Assembly: GCA_900155495.1 (NCBI GenBank)
Contig: FTLJ01000422.1
Coordinates: forward strand, 1 to 64,000
DNA length: 64,000 nucleotides
Source of the DNA: Porogramme epimiltina
Lineage: Eukaryota; Basidiomycota; Agaricomycetes; Polyporales; Polyporaceae
Reading direction: 5' to 3'
The notes beneath the pieces are model-generated. The model was given only the letters and a program-made list of their open reading frames with translations, did no database searches and had not been told where the DNA came from. Below, piece after piece: positions 24,320 to 36,335 of the stretch. The first letter of the stretch is position 1, and every line of letters begins with the position of its first letter. A program made the position numbers and the translations under genes.

Positions 24320-24984
24320 AGCAATAAACTGTCAGTCACTGCGTCGGCATTTGCCGGGAGAAGGCTAGCACGTGATACGCATTCAAGTCGGAACATAGAG
24401 ACCGATTCTTAGAGAATCGGAACTTGTGCTTCTGTTGATGCACAGACACATTCTGGTAGGTCAGTTTGTGCACATGGATCTATTTCGTCAGGTGTGTGGC
24501 AAGACATAAAGACTGATGTCTTCGTACGCGGTACTACTAGGAAATAGCGGGGAAGCGGACAGGAGACGACACCGGGGTCCGGGATGCCAGTGTGTACACA
24601 AGTGCAGTGGGAACGATATATTGGAAGGCGGAGAGCATGCGACGGGCTTGAAAATACGTTGCTGGACCCTTTTGAGCAAGTAAATGCCCACATGCACACC
24701 GGTCTGGTCCCATCTCTACTGCGGTTCACTTTGAAGGATACACGCGACAACAACACAGATACCCTGGGATCGGACCGAGACACCAAAATAACGTTGCTGT
24801 TCCCTTCAGAGACAGAGACAGGAATATTGTCGCTCGCTCCCGAGCACGACAGTATGCGGTTAGTTATGCCATGGTACAGTAAGTACTATACTGCACACAT
24901 ATGTACTCGTCCTGATTTTAACCCATGTACTCCCAGCCCTCTTAGGCCACTCCATCGGACGCCGCCAGGTCTGGACCCAAACGC
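24320..24984. other. Intergenic, no gene seen
   Basis: AT-richer DNA between the channel remnant and the first dehydrogenase 3' end. No motif-bearing frame occurs. Confidence 0.5.
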
Positions 24985-26577
24985 CTACGCGTACAGGTTC
25001 TCAAGCAGCCCCACAATTCTCCCATACAGCGGGTCTTCTTCGCTCCCTAGCGTCAGCCTCGCGACCTCGGCGATGTCTCCTCTCGGCACGCCGTACTGCT
25101 CAAGCGTTGAGCGCAGGCCCAGCTCCTCCACCAATCTACAATGCCGCGAGCGCTTCAGCGCCAGCCGCGAGCCACGAACACAAAGGTCGACAACAAGACG
25201 CACCGGGAGATCCGCGCGGAGAGAGCGCAGACGTCGCCCGCCGCGGAGCCCGTGGGCGGCTCCGCGATGTGGCGCAGCGCGCCCGCGAGCCACGCCTTGT
25301 CCGCCTCGGACGCGGTGTCTGCCTTGAGCGCGACGACGGGAGCGAGTGTCAGGCACTGTGCGAGTGGGCGCGTGTCAGTCCCAGACCGGTGGCGGACGTC
25401 CTATCAGCGACGCGTGGGGAGCGCGTGCGCGCGGGGTGCGGCGGGGACTCACGGAGGTGATCCCGTGCGGGATGCCGTACTTGGCGCCGAGCTTGTGGCC
25501 CAGCGAGTGCGAGAGGCCGTACGAGCTGCAGTGGCGGGGGCTACGGTGAGCACGCGGTGCGGGCGCGAGCGAAGAGGGGAAGGGAGAGGAGGCGCACCCC
25601 TGGTTCTCGAGGCGGAACGGCCAGATGCTCATCCAGGACGCGAGCTGGAGCTTCTGGCGCGCGGCGACGTCGTGCGGGTCTGCCTTTGCGCGCGGGAGGT
25701 ACGTGAAGAGGTCTGCGATCGCTGCGTATGCGAGGTGCTTGAGCGGAGGCGGCACGAGAGGGCGGTAGAGGTTCTCTATGCGCCGCAGCGCGCGCCCGGC
25801 GAAAGGTCAGCCAACGCGTCGCGGACGATGATTCAGAGGGAAATGTGGCGCACCGACTGCGTGGTCGAGCGAGCGCAGGCCGGTAGAGAGCCAGAGTCTC
25901 TCGGGCGTCGGGAGCGTGAGCTCCGCGTCGAGGATGATGCCCGCGGGAGTGATCTCTGTGCTCGCGACAAGCATCTTGTGCCCCTCCTCGTTCGTGTACC
26001 CCGCAAGTGTCTACCGATGTGCCCCGCGTCAGCACAATGCGCCTCGCACGCGGGCCGCCAACCTCGCGCGTGCTTACCGTATACTCAGCGGCGCTGAGCG
26101 TCGTCGGGATGGCGATCTGGCGGAGGTACGGGCCTCCTCCGCGCGCCTCGCGCACGAAGTGCAAGATGACCTTGGCCGCGTCGATCGGCGAGCCGCCGCC
26201 GACGCTCACGATCGCGTCCGCGCATGTGGCGTCGAACGCGGCGACGCCGCGTCGGATGTCCGCGACGGGCGAGTGTTCGCCGATCTCGTAGAATGTCGCG
26301 CCGTACTGGCCACGCGATTTGAGGATGTCTTCGACGACCGAGACGACGTTGGTCTGTTGGGCGAAGGGGGGGTTTCGATGAGGGTGTGTGGGCGCGTGTG
26401 GATGTTGTGGGGATTTACCTTGGTGTAGAGCGTGCGTCCGGTCACGACTAGCACTTTTGTGGCCCCGATTGTATCGAGAAGCTTGGGAAGCGCATCTTTT
26501 GTCGAGCCCGGGCCATAATAGATGCCCTTGAGGGTGTCGGAGTATACGTACGAGCCCGTGAGGTCGGAAGAAGCCAT
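24985..26577 (-). CDS. Iron-containing alcohol dehydrogenase, maleylacetate reductase-like (copy 1)
   Basis: NAD(P)-dependent, metal-dependent dehydrogenase with a dehydroquinate-synthase-like fold. Fungal members closest in pattern reduce maleylacetate from hydroxyquinol in aromatic catabolism; the substrate here is inferred. Seven exons (26419-26577, 26078-26353, 25854-26010, 25598-25775, 25453-25525, 25204-25355, 24985-25135) join to 381 residues. Visible motifs are the nucleotide-binding SVGGGSPIDAAK (about residues 104-114), the IPTTLSAAEYT loop, TPERLWLSTGLRSLDHAVE with metal-site Asp/His, and SHSLGHKLGAKYGIPHG (about 262-278) with the remaining His ligands. No lesions are visible. A second copy with the same exon phases lies 0.6 kb upstream on the same strand, so this is a tandem duplicate. 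Confidence 0.93.
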
Positions 26578-27206
26578 TGTGATCGATGCAGAAGACGATG
26601 CAGTAGATGAGGTGTCTTAAGAACGGCCGTACAGGCTCGGTGGAGGGGTCGGGCGGGAGGTGAAGGTAGTAAGTTACTTGGGAGAGTGCTGAGAGAGCAG
26701 GACGTTGCTCTGTCATGGGAGAGTAACTGGGGCTTGACGTCATGTGCGGTGTTGGCGATTGATTCAATTGAAATCGTGAGGTATCGATCTCAATGAAATT
26801 GACGGCAATGGAAGTCAAACAGATCACAGAGGCTCGAAAAGCTCGCGAGGGAGCCCACGTTCGTTATACCAGTCCAAATCCAGTGTTACTAGGTGCAGTA
26901 TATGATAGGTATGAGGCGCCGACGGCGTTTTCGGTAGGCGGTAGGCCCCAACAGGACTCCATACCAGCATAATGGTTGAGGATACATATATGTGAATAGG
27001 GAGTAGAGATGAAATGTGGTGGGTTATCGCGGTCTTGCATGGGTTTATCAGCGAAAGTTGCTTAGTGAGCGTGCATATGACTAACATGAACTTTGGGTGA
27101 AGCGCTGACTCGGTAGGTTCTACTGCTGCGTTGATCGCTCACAGCATCACGAGAGCACGCAAACCCGCGAAGTATACTGGAACTGAATATTGAATAACGC
27201 ACGATC
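26578..27206. other. Intergenic between tandem dehydrogenases
   Basis: AT-richer spacer with the promoter of copy 1 and the 3' end of copy 2. No other gene is seen. Confidence 0.5.
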
Positions 27207-28692
27207 CTAGGCATACAGCTTCTCAAGCAGCTCTACAGTCTTCGGATACATTGGGTCCTCCTTGCTTCCTAATGCCAACTCGGCGATTTGCGGGATATCC
27301 TCCCTGGGGACATTGTACTGAGATAGCGTCGAATGGAGTCCCAGTTCGTCTACAAGCCTGTCATAATCTCAATAGCCCACTCGTATGAGCACGGAAAGGG
27401 GAATTTCACGCACCCTTGAATGCTGGCGGAGAGGAGCAGGATGTCGCTCTCGATTGATCCGGTCGATGGCTTGCGAAGATAGAAAAGTGCATTAGAGAGC
27501 CATTCCTTATCTTCTTCGGACGAGTACCGAGCCTTGAGGGCAACGACCGGAGCTAGTGTTAAGCACTAGAGAATGAAATTAGCTCAATGTGGGCGCGAAC
27601 AAGACAGTCGTAGGAGCTCACGGAGGTGATCCCGTGAGGTATGCCGTACTTTGCACCGAGCTTATGGCCTAGCGAGTGGGACGGACCGCGGGCGCTGAAG
27701 TTCGATGGTATGATGTTTGCAGGCACGGAGCAGTTCGTGAACGGGAAGGACTCACGTATGCTCCTCGGGTTTCGTGGGCCAGATGCTCATCCAGGACGCA
27801 ATCTGAAGCTTCTGGCGGACTGAGACATCTTGAGGATGAGCCTTCGATTCAGGGAGGTATTTGAATAGGTCCGCGATGGCAGCGTAGCACAGATGTTTGA
27901 GTGGAGGGGGCACCCCAGCTAGGTAGAGAGTTTCTGCGGTACGGATCTAGAGTCAATATCGTGGATAACAAGCACCAGTCTTAATACGAACCAACAGCAT
28001 GGTCCAGCGCACGCATGCCCGTGGACAGCCAAAGCCTTTCTGGAGTCGCAAGGGTGAGTTCTGCGTCGAGGATGACGCCAGCTGGTGCTTGCTCGTGAGA
28101 GGCGACTCTGATCTTATTGCCCTCTGCGCTAGTATAGCCTGCACTAATCTTATTATCGCGCATTTGAGTCAATGAGTGTTACAGATAGAGAGCAATAAAC
28201 TCACTGTGTACTCTGCTGCACTCAAAGTTGTAGGGATGGCGATCTGTCCGAGGTACGGGCCCCCGGAATCTTGCCGGAGGAAGTAGAGAATGGCCTTGGC
28301 CGCATCGGTCGGCGACCCACCTCCAACGCTCACGATGACGTCCGCTCCGGCCTCCTTGAAAACTTGCACGCCCTTCTGAATCCCCGCGATCGGAGCATGT
28401 TCGCCGATCTCGTAAAACGTAGCGCCATACGCATTACGCTCTTTCAGGATGTTCTCTATCTTCTTTACGACATCCGTCTGGAGCGTGCGAAGTAAGTAAT
28501 TGGAAACACGTTCAGTGCGGACGGAGCGGGTACCTTTGTAAAGAGACTACGACCTGTTACCACCAAAGCTTTCTTTGCCCCGATAGCATCGAGGAGTTTG
28601 GGCAAGGCTGTCTTGGTTGAGCCGGGCCCGAAATAGACCCCCTTGAGGGTATCCGTGTAGGAGTACGAGCCTGTAATGTCTGAAGATGGCAT
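27207..28692 (-). CDS. Iron-containing alcohol dehydrogenase, maleylacetate reductase-like (copy 2)
   Basis: Paralogue of the gene at 24985-26577. Exons 28534-28692, 28205-28477, 27992-28148, 27756-27933, 27622-27694, 27414-27565 and 27207-27357 match copy 1 in number, phase and nearly exact length, giving 380 residues. Conserved motifs are VSVGGGSPTDAAKAI, IPTTLSAAEYT, TPERLWLSTGMRALDHAVE and SHSLGHKLGAKYGIPHGITS. Between the WMSIWP block and the SHSLGH metal site the sequence changes from FRLENQGSYGL to TKPEEHTARGP with no length change. That is the most divergent stretch next to the active site, so substrate range may differ. It is transcribed divergently from the first MBL-fold hydrolase gene, whose start is 0.8 kb away. 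Confidence 0.92.
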
Positions 28693-29509
28693 GAAAGTAT
28701 GGCTATCAGGTGCAAGGGTAGGCCGCTTGAGGTCGGAACAGCTTGTTTGCCCTTCGCTAGGAAGAAATGCTTGCTGACTCGTCAACTATAACACCACAGT
28801 GGCGTCAGCGGGTGGATCTACCGTGCACATCGCGTTCCTGGGTAAATCCGGTGCCAATCGGGATACAGCAGGTAGTATTGAGTTTGTCCTGTCCGGCACA
28901 GACTGGAAGCAATGGGAACTCCGTGAGACGGGACTCCGCGCCTGACCCGGGATCTCGCGAGCAAATAGCTCCCATTTGGAAATCATTTAGACGCCGGACG
29001 CTCTGCCCCTTGTTCTCGTGGCGTCATCAACTTCAACGCCTGTACCACTGGAATACAGCGCTTTCAAGCATCGTGGTACACTCAATACTTTTCCTGCTTT
29101 CCATGATGCGCCGAGGCATATCGGTGGGTGTCTGCATGAGCTTAAAGTCTCAAACTGACCATAGACTATAGGACTATATGTCACCCCAACTATATTGGTA
29201 TAGAACGCGTTCATACACGTATAAGAATGCTAGCCCGCCGAAGCCCCAATCAACGTACCGAAAGGTTTACCCTGAACATGCAAGGTCTTACGGAGCGGGC
29301 CGCTTAGTGATTCTATGACTAAGAATTGAGGGCGAGCTTCGGGGATGTCTCGGGGTGGCACTGTCCTTGACCCCAGTTTGTTGCGCTTTCAGCACATAAA
29401 TATTGGAGGCAGCCAGACTTTCGCCTCATCGACAAGAGCCGCATTGTCTCCGGTCAGTCTCCCTTTTGTCCTACTCGCTATTATACTGAGTTGTTCACAG
29501 AACGCCGTC
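28693..29509. other. Divergent promoter region
   Basis: About 0.8 kb between the starts of dehydrogenase copy 2 (minus) and MBL1 (plus). The MBL1 frame stays open upstream to 29345, but paralogue comparison places its start at 29510. No other gene is seen. Confidence 0.45.
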
Positions 29510-30400
29510 ATGAGTCTTCCTCCACCGTCTCCAAACCAGCAGTTCTGCAACGTTTCTGCGCTAGATGCGGGATCCGCCAGAGCTCCCCTCGCATGGATTC
29601 TTGAGGGAGTACCCGACGACGTCAAGATCACGCTCCCCGCACTTGCCTTCCTCCTCCGCCATTCCACCACGGCCGACGCGTTCCTCCTCGACCTTGGAAT
29701 CCGCAAAGACTGGCAGGCGCTTCCTCCAGGCCTCATGTCCCGCATCACGGATACAATGCAGTTCGAGATTTTCGTCGAACAAGACGCAGTCGAAGCCCTG
29801 GTCAAGGGGGGTGTGCAGCTCTCCGACGTTACCCATGTCTGCTACTCTCATCTCCACTTCGATCACATCGGCGACTCCGCGCCGTTCAAGCACTCCCAGT
29901 TCGTCGTGGGCGAACCAGCACGCGCCATCGTCTCGAACGGGTACCCGACCAACCCCAACGGCATCGTTCCAATAGACCTCCTTCCCGAGGGCCGCACGAC
30001 CTTCCTCGACCCCGCGGGCTGGCCCGCGCTCGGACCGTTCCCACACGCGCTCGACTTCTACGGCGATGGGAGCTTATACGTAGTCGACGCGGGCAGCGGA
30101 CACATGCCAGGTCACCTGAACGTCCTCGCCCGCACCTCCGCCGACGGTGGGTGGATCTATCTTGCGGGCGACAGCGCACACGATTGGCGGATCATCAAGG
30201 GAGAAGGGAAAGTGGGACGACACGGCATCTTTGGCTGCGCGCACATGAACGTGGAGGAGACGGAGCAGCATATAGCGCGTATCCGGACGCTCATGGAGAA
30301 GAACCCCCGTGTGAGGGTGCTTCTAGCTCACGACAAACCCTGGTATGAAGTGAACAAGGGTGGGCCCGCGTTTTTACCTGGGAAAATCGAGTCACTGTAA
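29510..30400 (+). CDS. Metallo-beta-lactamase-fold hydrolase, lactonase-like (MBL1)
   Basis: Single-exon gene of 296 residues beginning MSLPPPSPNQQFCNVSALDAG. The dinuclear-metal motif HLHFDH is at residues 114-119, followed by the third His in GHMPGHLN, the bridging Asp in LAGDSAHDW and the last His in LLAHDKPW. This H-x-H-x-D-H...H...D...H layout is that of N-acyl-homoserine-lactone lactonases and related hydrolases. Known fungal relatives include mushroom quorum-quenching lactonases; the substrate here is not shown. There is no signal peptide, so it is probably cytosolic. The start was chosen because four paralogues share the M-x-LPxPxPxQ N-terminus; an in-frame extension to 29345 is not conserved. 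It has no intron, unlike nearly all neighbours. It is closest in C-terminal wording to MBL4 (WYE-x-NKGG). Confidence 0.9.
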   Translation: MSLPPPSPNQQFCNVSALDAGSARAPLAWILEGVPDDVKITLPALAFLLRHSTTADAFLLDLGIRKDWQALPPGLMSRITDTMQFEIFVEQDAVEALVKGGVQLSDVTHVCYSHLHFDHIGDSAPFKHSQFVVGEPARAIVSNGYPTNPNGIVPIDLLPEGRTTFLDPAGWPALGPFPHALDFYGDGSLYVVDAGSGHMPGHLNVLARTSADGGWIYLAGDSAHDWRIIKGEGKVGRHGIFGCAHMNVEETEQHIARIRTLMEKNPRVRVLLAHDKPWYEVNKGGPAFLPGKIESL

Positions 30401-30950
30401 GGTCCGCAGTGTTGTATGGTGCGAGCCTATTGTAACCTCTCTGAACCCACCGCTGACGACTTGACATGCAGGGTCTGATGTATGTAAAACGCGGAAAGAA
30501 CGCTTTCTCAACCGCCCCCTCAATCAATGTAGTATTTAGCTATAGGTTCCCGGTATATTCTCTAATGATCACATGCAACTCTCCACTCTATTCCGCTCTT
30601 GTCAACTTGGCAGCGAGAAAAACTTCCGCAACTTTACTCAGCGCTCTGTACCTCATTCCCCTGGTCATGGGAGCCACTTGTACCCAGATATGGCGTTCAC
30701 AATGACGTGCCCTGTGCAGAATTGGCAGTCCAATCTGCAAATTCGCTCAACTTGGGCGTTCTCGCGTCAGTCATATTGTGTGAATCTGTTCGTTCTTTGT
30801 CCAGAGGAGCTGCCTCCTGGTGCCCCACTCTGAGAGAAATCGTCACCCTAGCCCCTGCCTTCGAGATTGCTAAGAGGTGAGCCGTTGTTGCGCCCCTTGT
30901 TATCCGTCTTTCGTCTTTCTCATGGCCACCACTCCACTCCACAGTTCATA
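30401..30950. other. Intergenic between MBL1 and MBL2
   Basis: About 0.55 kb separating two same-strand hydrolase genes. No additional gene is seen. Confidence 0.5.
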
Positions 30951-31844
30951 ATGAGCTTACCACCTCCCGCACCCAACCAAGCCTATTGCGACGTTTCCGC
31001 TCTCGACACTGGGCATATCAAAATGCTCCTCGGGCAGCTCATTGATACCGCCAAGCCGGATGAATTCACGGAGCTCCCCGTCCTTTCCTTCCTTCTCCGT
31101 CATTCCAACGGTACCGCACTGGTATTTGACCTTGGAATACGGCCCGACCCTGAGAACCTCCCTTCGTATTTGCACTCCTTCATGGCTCGAATGGACATGC
31201 AGGTCGAAGGTCGGGACATTGGCGTCGCCCTCTCGCAGGGCGGGCTCGACCCCGCTTCCGTCAAGCACGTCATCATCTCGCACGTCCACTTCGACCACAC
31301 CGGCGCTCCCCCCGTGTTCCCGAACGCGACCTTCCACCTCGGTGGGGACAGTGCCCCCTTGGTTACCGCACTCAAGACGAACACTGAAGAGACGTTCAGC
31401 GCGATCGAGGTCCCACCCGAGCGCACGCGGTACCTCCCCACTCCGGAGGAAAGCCCGGGCGCGTGGGTGCCTCTCGGGCCCTTCCCGTGCGCGCACGACC
31501 TCCTCGGCGACGGGAGCGTCTACGTCGTCGACTCGCCGGGGCACGTCGCGGGGCATGTCACGCTCCTCGCGCGGACGTCGCCCGATGGCGCATGGGCGTT
31601 CCTCGCAGGCGACAGCGCGCACGACTGGCGGCTCATCACCGGGGAGGCGCAGATGGGGCACCATCCGGTGTTTGGCTGCATGCACCTCGACGAGGCCGCG
31701 TCGCGCGCGAACATCGAGCGCATCCGCGCGCTGTCGGAGATGCCGCGCGTGCGCGTGCTCTTGGCGCACGACACCCCGTGGTTTGCGAAGGAGAAGGAGA
31801 GTGGGATGAAGTCGTTTTGGCCTGGGAAGATAGCATCGCTGTAA
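30951..31844 (+). CDS. Metallo-beta-lactamase-fold hydrolase, lactonase-like (MBL2)
   Basis: Intronless, 297 residues. The metal motif HVHFDH is at residues 111-116, with GHVAGHVTLLAR, LAGDSAHDW and LLAHDTPW completing the ligand set. The C-terminus AKEKESGMKSFWPGKIASL is nearly identical to that of MBL3, so MBL2 and MBL3 are the closest pair. The third codon position is very GC-rich in the 3' half. It follows MBL1 on the same strand with its own 0.55 kb upstream region. No signal peptide is seen, and the substrate is unknown. Confidence 0.9.
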   Translation: MSLPPPAPNQAYCDVSALDTGHIKMLLGQLIDTAKPDEFTELPVLSFLLRHSNGTALVFDLGIRPDPENLPSYLHSFMARMDMQVEGRDIGVALSQGGLDPASVKHVIISHVHFDHTGAPPVFPNATFHLGGDSAPLVTALKTNTEETFSAIEVPPERTRYLPTPEESPGAWVPLGPFPCAHDLLGDGSVYVVDSPGHVAGHVTLLARTSPDGAWAFLAGDSAHDWRLITGEAQMGHHPVFGCMHLDEAASRANIERIRALSEMPRVRVLLAHDTPWFAKEKESGMKSFWPGKIASL

Positions 31845-32348
31845 GCAGTATCTCGAGACCCACGCGCAAGCGTACGGCAGGGGCGAGGTTCAGCATATAT
31901 AGCTGTTGACATTGTAGGAATGACATTGTATAATATCATGTAGTGATGCGTTCGTGTAGTGTGGCTTTGAATGGATTTACATTATGGATATGGTGCTAAT
32001 GTGAGACCTCAGGCTACGGCGACCACGGTAGATCTACTCTACACTACCATGAACCACTTTCATCGTCGCTTTGAAGACTTTCTTTGATGTGTTGATGCGA
32101 TTCAGAGGACCAATCTGTCAGTGGATGGGCAGAATAAGATGTGTCTAGGAGGCTGCAGGTTCATAAGCATGATTCACAGAGAGAACGGGAACTAGAGAAG
32201 ACGGGGGTGAAGGATTCGGCGTGACTATGGGTGATTCAGGAAGCGGAACCAGATGAGGCGGAAGCTTGTCCGACTCGGGCTGTGGCGGGTTAGGCACATG
32301 CTGTGAAGTCCCTGCCAGTGAAACATAACCGAGGGCACGGACATCGCA
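31845..32348. other. Intergenic between convergent genes
   Basis: Shared 3' region of MBL2 and the DUF6535-type gene. AT-richer, with no gene seen. Confidence 0.5.
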
Positions 32349-34693
32349 TCAGTTTCGCCTCCGATCACACTCCCGTGTAGGATACACACCATCTTTCCCA
32401 GGCCCGTCGTTCCCAATACCCAAGTTGGCTTTGAGTGTTGCGAGTTCTTCAGTATATTGACCGCTCTTATCTGACTTAAATGGGCCGCGCATCTCGGGGT
32501 CATGCTCGTAGATGTTAAGAAAGCACTCGAACATGGCGGCCGTTTCTGCAGAGGCAATGTCCCGACCGTGTTTGGCAAATACGCCCAGGGATCCGAGGGC
32601 AACGTCGGACAACATATCCCAACAGCATTTCTGCGCCAAAGTGGGCAGCTCTGCGACCGCGTGTTTGGCAGCCGTTTGGATTGCGGCCCGGTCTGCGTAT
32701 TCCAGATCCGGCTGCACTGAGCACAGGACTAGTATCTCCACACGGTGGAGGTGGTTCATAGGGAAGCTAGCGTCGTGCGGCCTCCGTAGCCACAGTTCAG
32801 CCGCTCGGGCCGCTACGAATCAACGTGAGTCTATGAGACCACCGGGAGTCATAGTTGGAAGGGCGAAGACGGGTACTCACCGGAATGCACAGAGTCTCCC
32901 AAGGAGATGCCAAGCTCGACGGCCTGTTCAAGCATCATCTTCTCTGTGATTTGCCGCTCAATCTCCAGGGCGTGCCCTTGGTTACATAGAGCTGCTGAGG
33001 AGAGTGTAGAGAGCAACCACCCACGGGTTTGGATGTTCCATGATGCCAAAGAGGTAGACCATACGCGATCGTAGAACCATAAAGGTAGGATTAGCTCGCC
33101 CTCATCGCCACCGTGGATGCTCGGGGAAAATTGTGCCTGCCGTTGAAGACACTCAAATAAGCCGTCCGCCCAGATTTCAGGTCTTGAAGGCTTTGGCCAA
33201 GCAATAGAGTTGACGGTCCCGCCCCAGCAGCGCATGCTCGCACTATGTAATGCTTCGAAGCAGTCAAGAACATAACCTGAAGGGAGGTCGGTAAAGCAGG
33301 TCGCGGCAGCGTTCAGCCGTTCCGGATCCATGGTAGTCGTATATGCTATAGTCACCAAGTTGACATCGAGCGCCATCGAAGATCCTCCGACTGTGAGTTG
33401 TTCCCTGCCACGCCACGATAAAGCGGGCGTTGGGGTTTTCCAAAAGGCGGGTCGAATCCTAGACGCCAAGCTGGCAACCCTTCTACCCGATTCCCAGTGG
33501 TTGCACGTCGAGAGAAGTCGCGAGGCGTATTCCAGGATCGACGCGCATCCAACTTTGAGCCAATGCCATGCCCATCGAGGAATGAACTTGAGTTGTTCCC
33601 ACAAAAAGAATAGGGCAAGTGAGAGGGGAGATAGATAGGCGCAATCGTGGTGCAAAAGGGGAAGAACGGTCGTTCCAACGCTGAAGAGGATGAGGAGTCC
33701 GACCAATACGGAGGCAACACTTGCTACGGTGGTGTGGAGATTCCACAAGAGAATGAGGAGGCCAGTAAGGAATAGGGCTAGTGCAAGTTGGAGGAGGATG
33801 GGTAGGGATGTCACGATTGCGGCAACGCGCCATTTGATCAGTCCGTTCAACCGATACTGGCGTAGACGAGCGATCTCGCGGGATGTCCCAGATATCCCAG
33901 AAAGGTACACATTGATCCATTGTTTGACTGTGATGCCGATGACTGCGGAGGAAAGACTGAGGATGAGACCAGAAAACCAGGCAATGTTTAGCCAGATGAC
34001 CCAGAGAGCGGGCGGTAGATTAGGAGGAACGGCTTGTGCATCAAATTGAATAGGATTCGTAGAGTTGATGAACCGGTCCACGGTAGAGAAACTGTGAAGT
34101 TGCGCTGATATCGTTTGGAGTGCGGCGAGAGTCGGATCAGATGGGGGCTGGAGGAGGATGTACGACTGCACGTTGAAGGCGGTAAGGATCGCAGAGAAGA
34201 GACCCGCCTGTCGACCATCAAAGGTTCGTTTTAGGTAAGGGGAATCGCACCCAGGCTATCGAAAAAGGTTTACGCACGAAAACAAGTAGCGTATCTATCT
34301 CCTCCTTCCAGCGTTGGATCATCTCATCACTATATGCTTTGACTATATCCGCCGTCTCTGACCACGCGAGTGTCTTTTCTTCATCAGAGTAGAACCGTGC
34401 ACGTTGCTCCATAAGTTCCTATAAGCATTTGAGCGGGACACCCTATGAATCGAACTTGGAGGACTATCCCCAAGACTAATCTTGACTCACTTTCATGGTT
34501 GGAACCGTCCACGGAAGCTCCCCGTTTGCCTGATTATCGTCTTCATACGCCACAAATTCATCTCCCGGCACGGACTTCACCCCACAAGATTGTGATCAAA
34601 GATTGGATTCACAATGAGACGCCTCCTTTGAGCAAACATGAAACACCAGCATCCACTCACTAACAAGGTCGAGACATCTTCCTGAGGTGGCAT
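32349..34693 (-). CDS. DUF6535-type multi-pass membrane protein
   Basis: Five exons (34661-34693, 34491-34574, 34278-34418, 32881-34207, 32349-32812) join in frame to 682 residues. The N-terminal part carries the DUF6535 pattern: a charged helix (YSDEMIQRWKEEIDTLLVF) running into the first membrane helix AGLFSAILTAFNVQSY, then LLQPP. Further hydrophobic helices are WVIWLNIAWFSGLILSLSSAVIG, IVTSLPILLQLALALFLTGLLILL and VASVLVGLLILFSVGTTVLPLL. The C-terminal ~400 residues are soluble and helical. The family is widespread and expanded in mushroom-forming fungi, and no biochemical function is established. The tiny first exon (11 codons) was chosen because its GTGAGT donor and phase fit. The gene separates MBL2 from MBL3 and runs opposite to them. 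Confidence 0.85.
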
Positions 34694-36335
34694 GGTGTAT
34701 CTTCAATATGAGGAAGCTCGGTCATCCGTGGCAGGCTGAGGGGGAAATTGCCAGCTCCGAGTAAGACGGAAGTATTTGCAATGCCCAGATATCCTCTTCG
34801 CAATTTGATTCATTTCATAGGTACTATATCATGCATGAGGCGCTGTTCACTGCCTTACTTACATACGAAGTGCTGTCACCCCGACCACGAGGCGCGATGG
34901 CGAACGGGCAGTATATTTCAATGCTAGCTCCTGAGAATCGACGGTACTTGCTGACGCAATGATTGCAAAGTCGTCAACCCATACCTTGATTCCCTCACGC
35001 CCCAACCTCAAGCATTTTAACCGCGAACCCTCAAACTTCCTCGGCCTCAGGCTCCAAGTGCTCATACCAAGAACTCGGGATTCTCTTCGACGCGCGTTTC
35101 ACATTGCTCAGTCTGTTCGGCATCGCAGCTTGTGTTTATGCAGGTCGTCAAGTTTCATGACTGAGGCAGGAAATGAGAGAAGGTGCGATAGATTGGAGGT
35201 AAGTACGCTCCAGGAGTGGCAAGAGGAACAACCTGAAGCCAAGATCGACCACGTGCATGGCCAGTCTTGCAGAGGGGCGTCTGCGGCGACTTGGAATTTC
35301 ACACTCCGTAAAGCTCCGCTGATACCGCCTTTTTCAGGTCATTTGTGTTTCTCATCGAACGGCTCGCTCGACATGGAAAACAACTTACTAGTGGGCTCAG
35401 TTACCTACGGCGTTGGTAGGTGGTGTTTGTTAGGCTCACATATAGGTGCTAAGCTAAAGGCAAAATACATGTGCCCACATCCCCGCGAATGTGACCAATA
35501 TCGCGGCGGCCCGACTGTAGTTTAAGTAGTCTATCCTCGTCTCGCCGCGTTACGGTGGCGTGCGGCGTGTATTGACCACAGTCCTATAGATGTTGGGGCC
35601 ACATACTGGCACCGGGTATCGTTTTGTCCGAAGTGACTTCCTCCGGCAGTGACAGCCCTCGCGTTCTTTCGAAGGCTGACAAGTTGAACCTTTGTGCCAT
35701 TTCAATTCATCCCCTGACTCAGCTCGAAGTTGGAACTTCACGTTGAACTCTAGGTGCATCTATTCTATTATATAATCAACTCAGTGGCCTGATTATGACT
35801 GATATTTGGACTGCGATACAGTATGGGAACGACATGTTATCAAGATTCGGTTGCACGGTGCACCAGAACTGTTTTTCGTTAACGTGCGGCCTGTTGGTGC
35901 CATAGTAGATCAGAATCCCGATAATGCCACCTTCACAGGCTATCAGCGGCATTGTTGAGTATCTTGGGGATTGTCGGAATCACTTTCCACGCGCGATGCC
36001 TACGCTCTCGGGCTTCGGGTAGGGCGGTCTCAAGACCCAAGTCAGCGGATTTGCTCTGTCATGTCTATGCTTACACACCCGAATTCTATTCACTCGTATG
36101 TGCGCCAAACATTCCATGTATCCTTTGAGAGCTCACGCAGACCCCGTTTCTTGCCCGTAGGCAAGACTACATAATAAGTCATTAATGTTAATTACCATTC
36201 ACCTCCCAGCTCACCCACAAACCTCACAACATTTCCAAGGAGTCGAGACACCCGGTGTTCTCATACGAGAGGTAGGCCACGAACCGGCCATATTTTATGC
36301 TCGTCATGTTGATCTGCATTGATATAGACATCAGT
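34694..36335. other. Intergenic; possible degenerate F-box/LRR-like remnant
   Basis: On the minus strand, at about 35310-34860, fragments such as LRSVKFQVAADAPLQDWP, LEPRKFEG, LKCLRLGREGIKVWVDDFAIIAS and LALKYTARSPSRLVVGV resemble the leucine-rich tail of basidiomycete F-box proteins. They fall in different frames with stops between them. The identification is weak. The rest of this 1.6 kb holds nothing recognisable; the right end should carry the MBL3 promoter. Confidence 0.3.

Noticed and set aside
29345..29509. N-terminal 55-residue extension of MBL1
   Set aside because: The frame is open, but none of the four paralogues has it, and all begin at the M-x-LPxP motif.
34860..35525. 188-codon plus-strand frame
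   Set aside because: It is the mirror of weak F-box/leucine-rich-like fragments on the minus strand, and neither strand gives a continuous gene.
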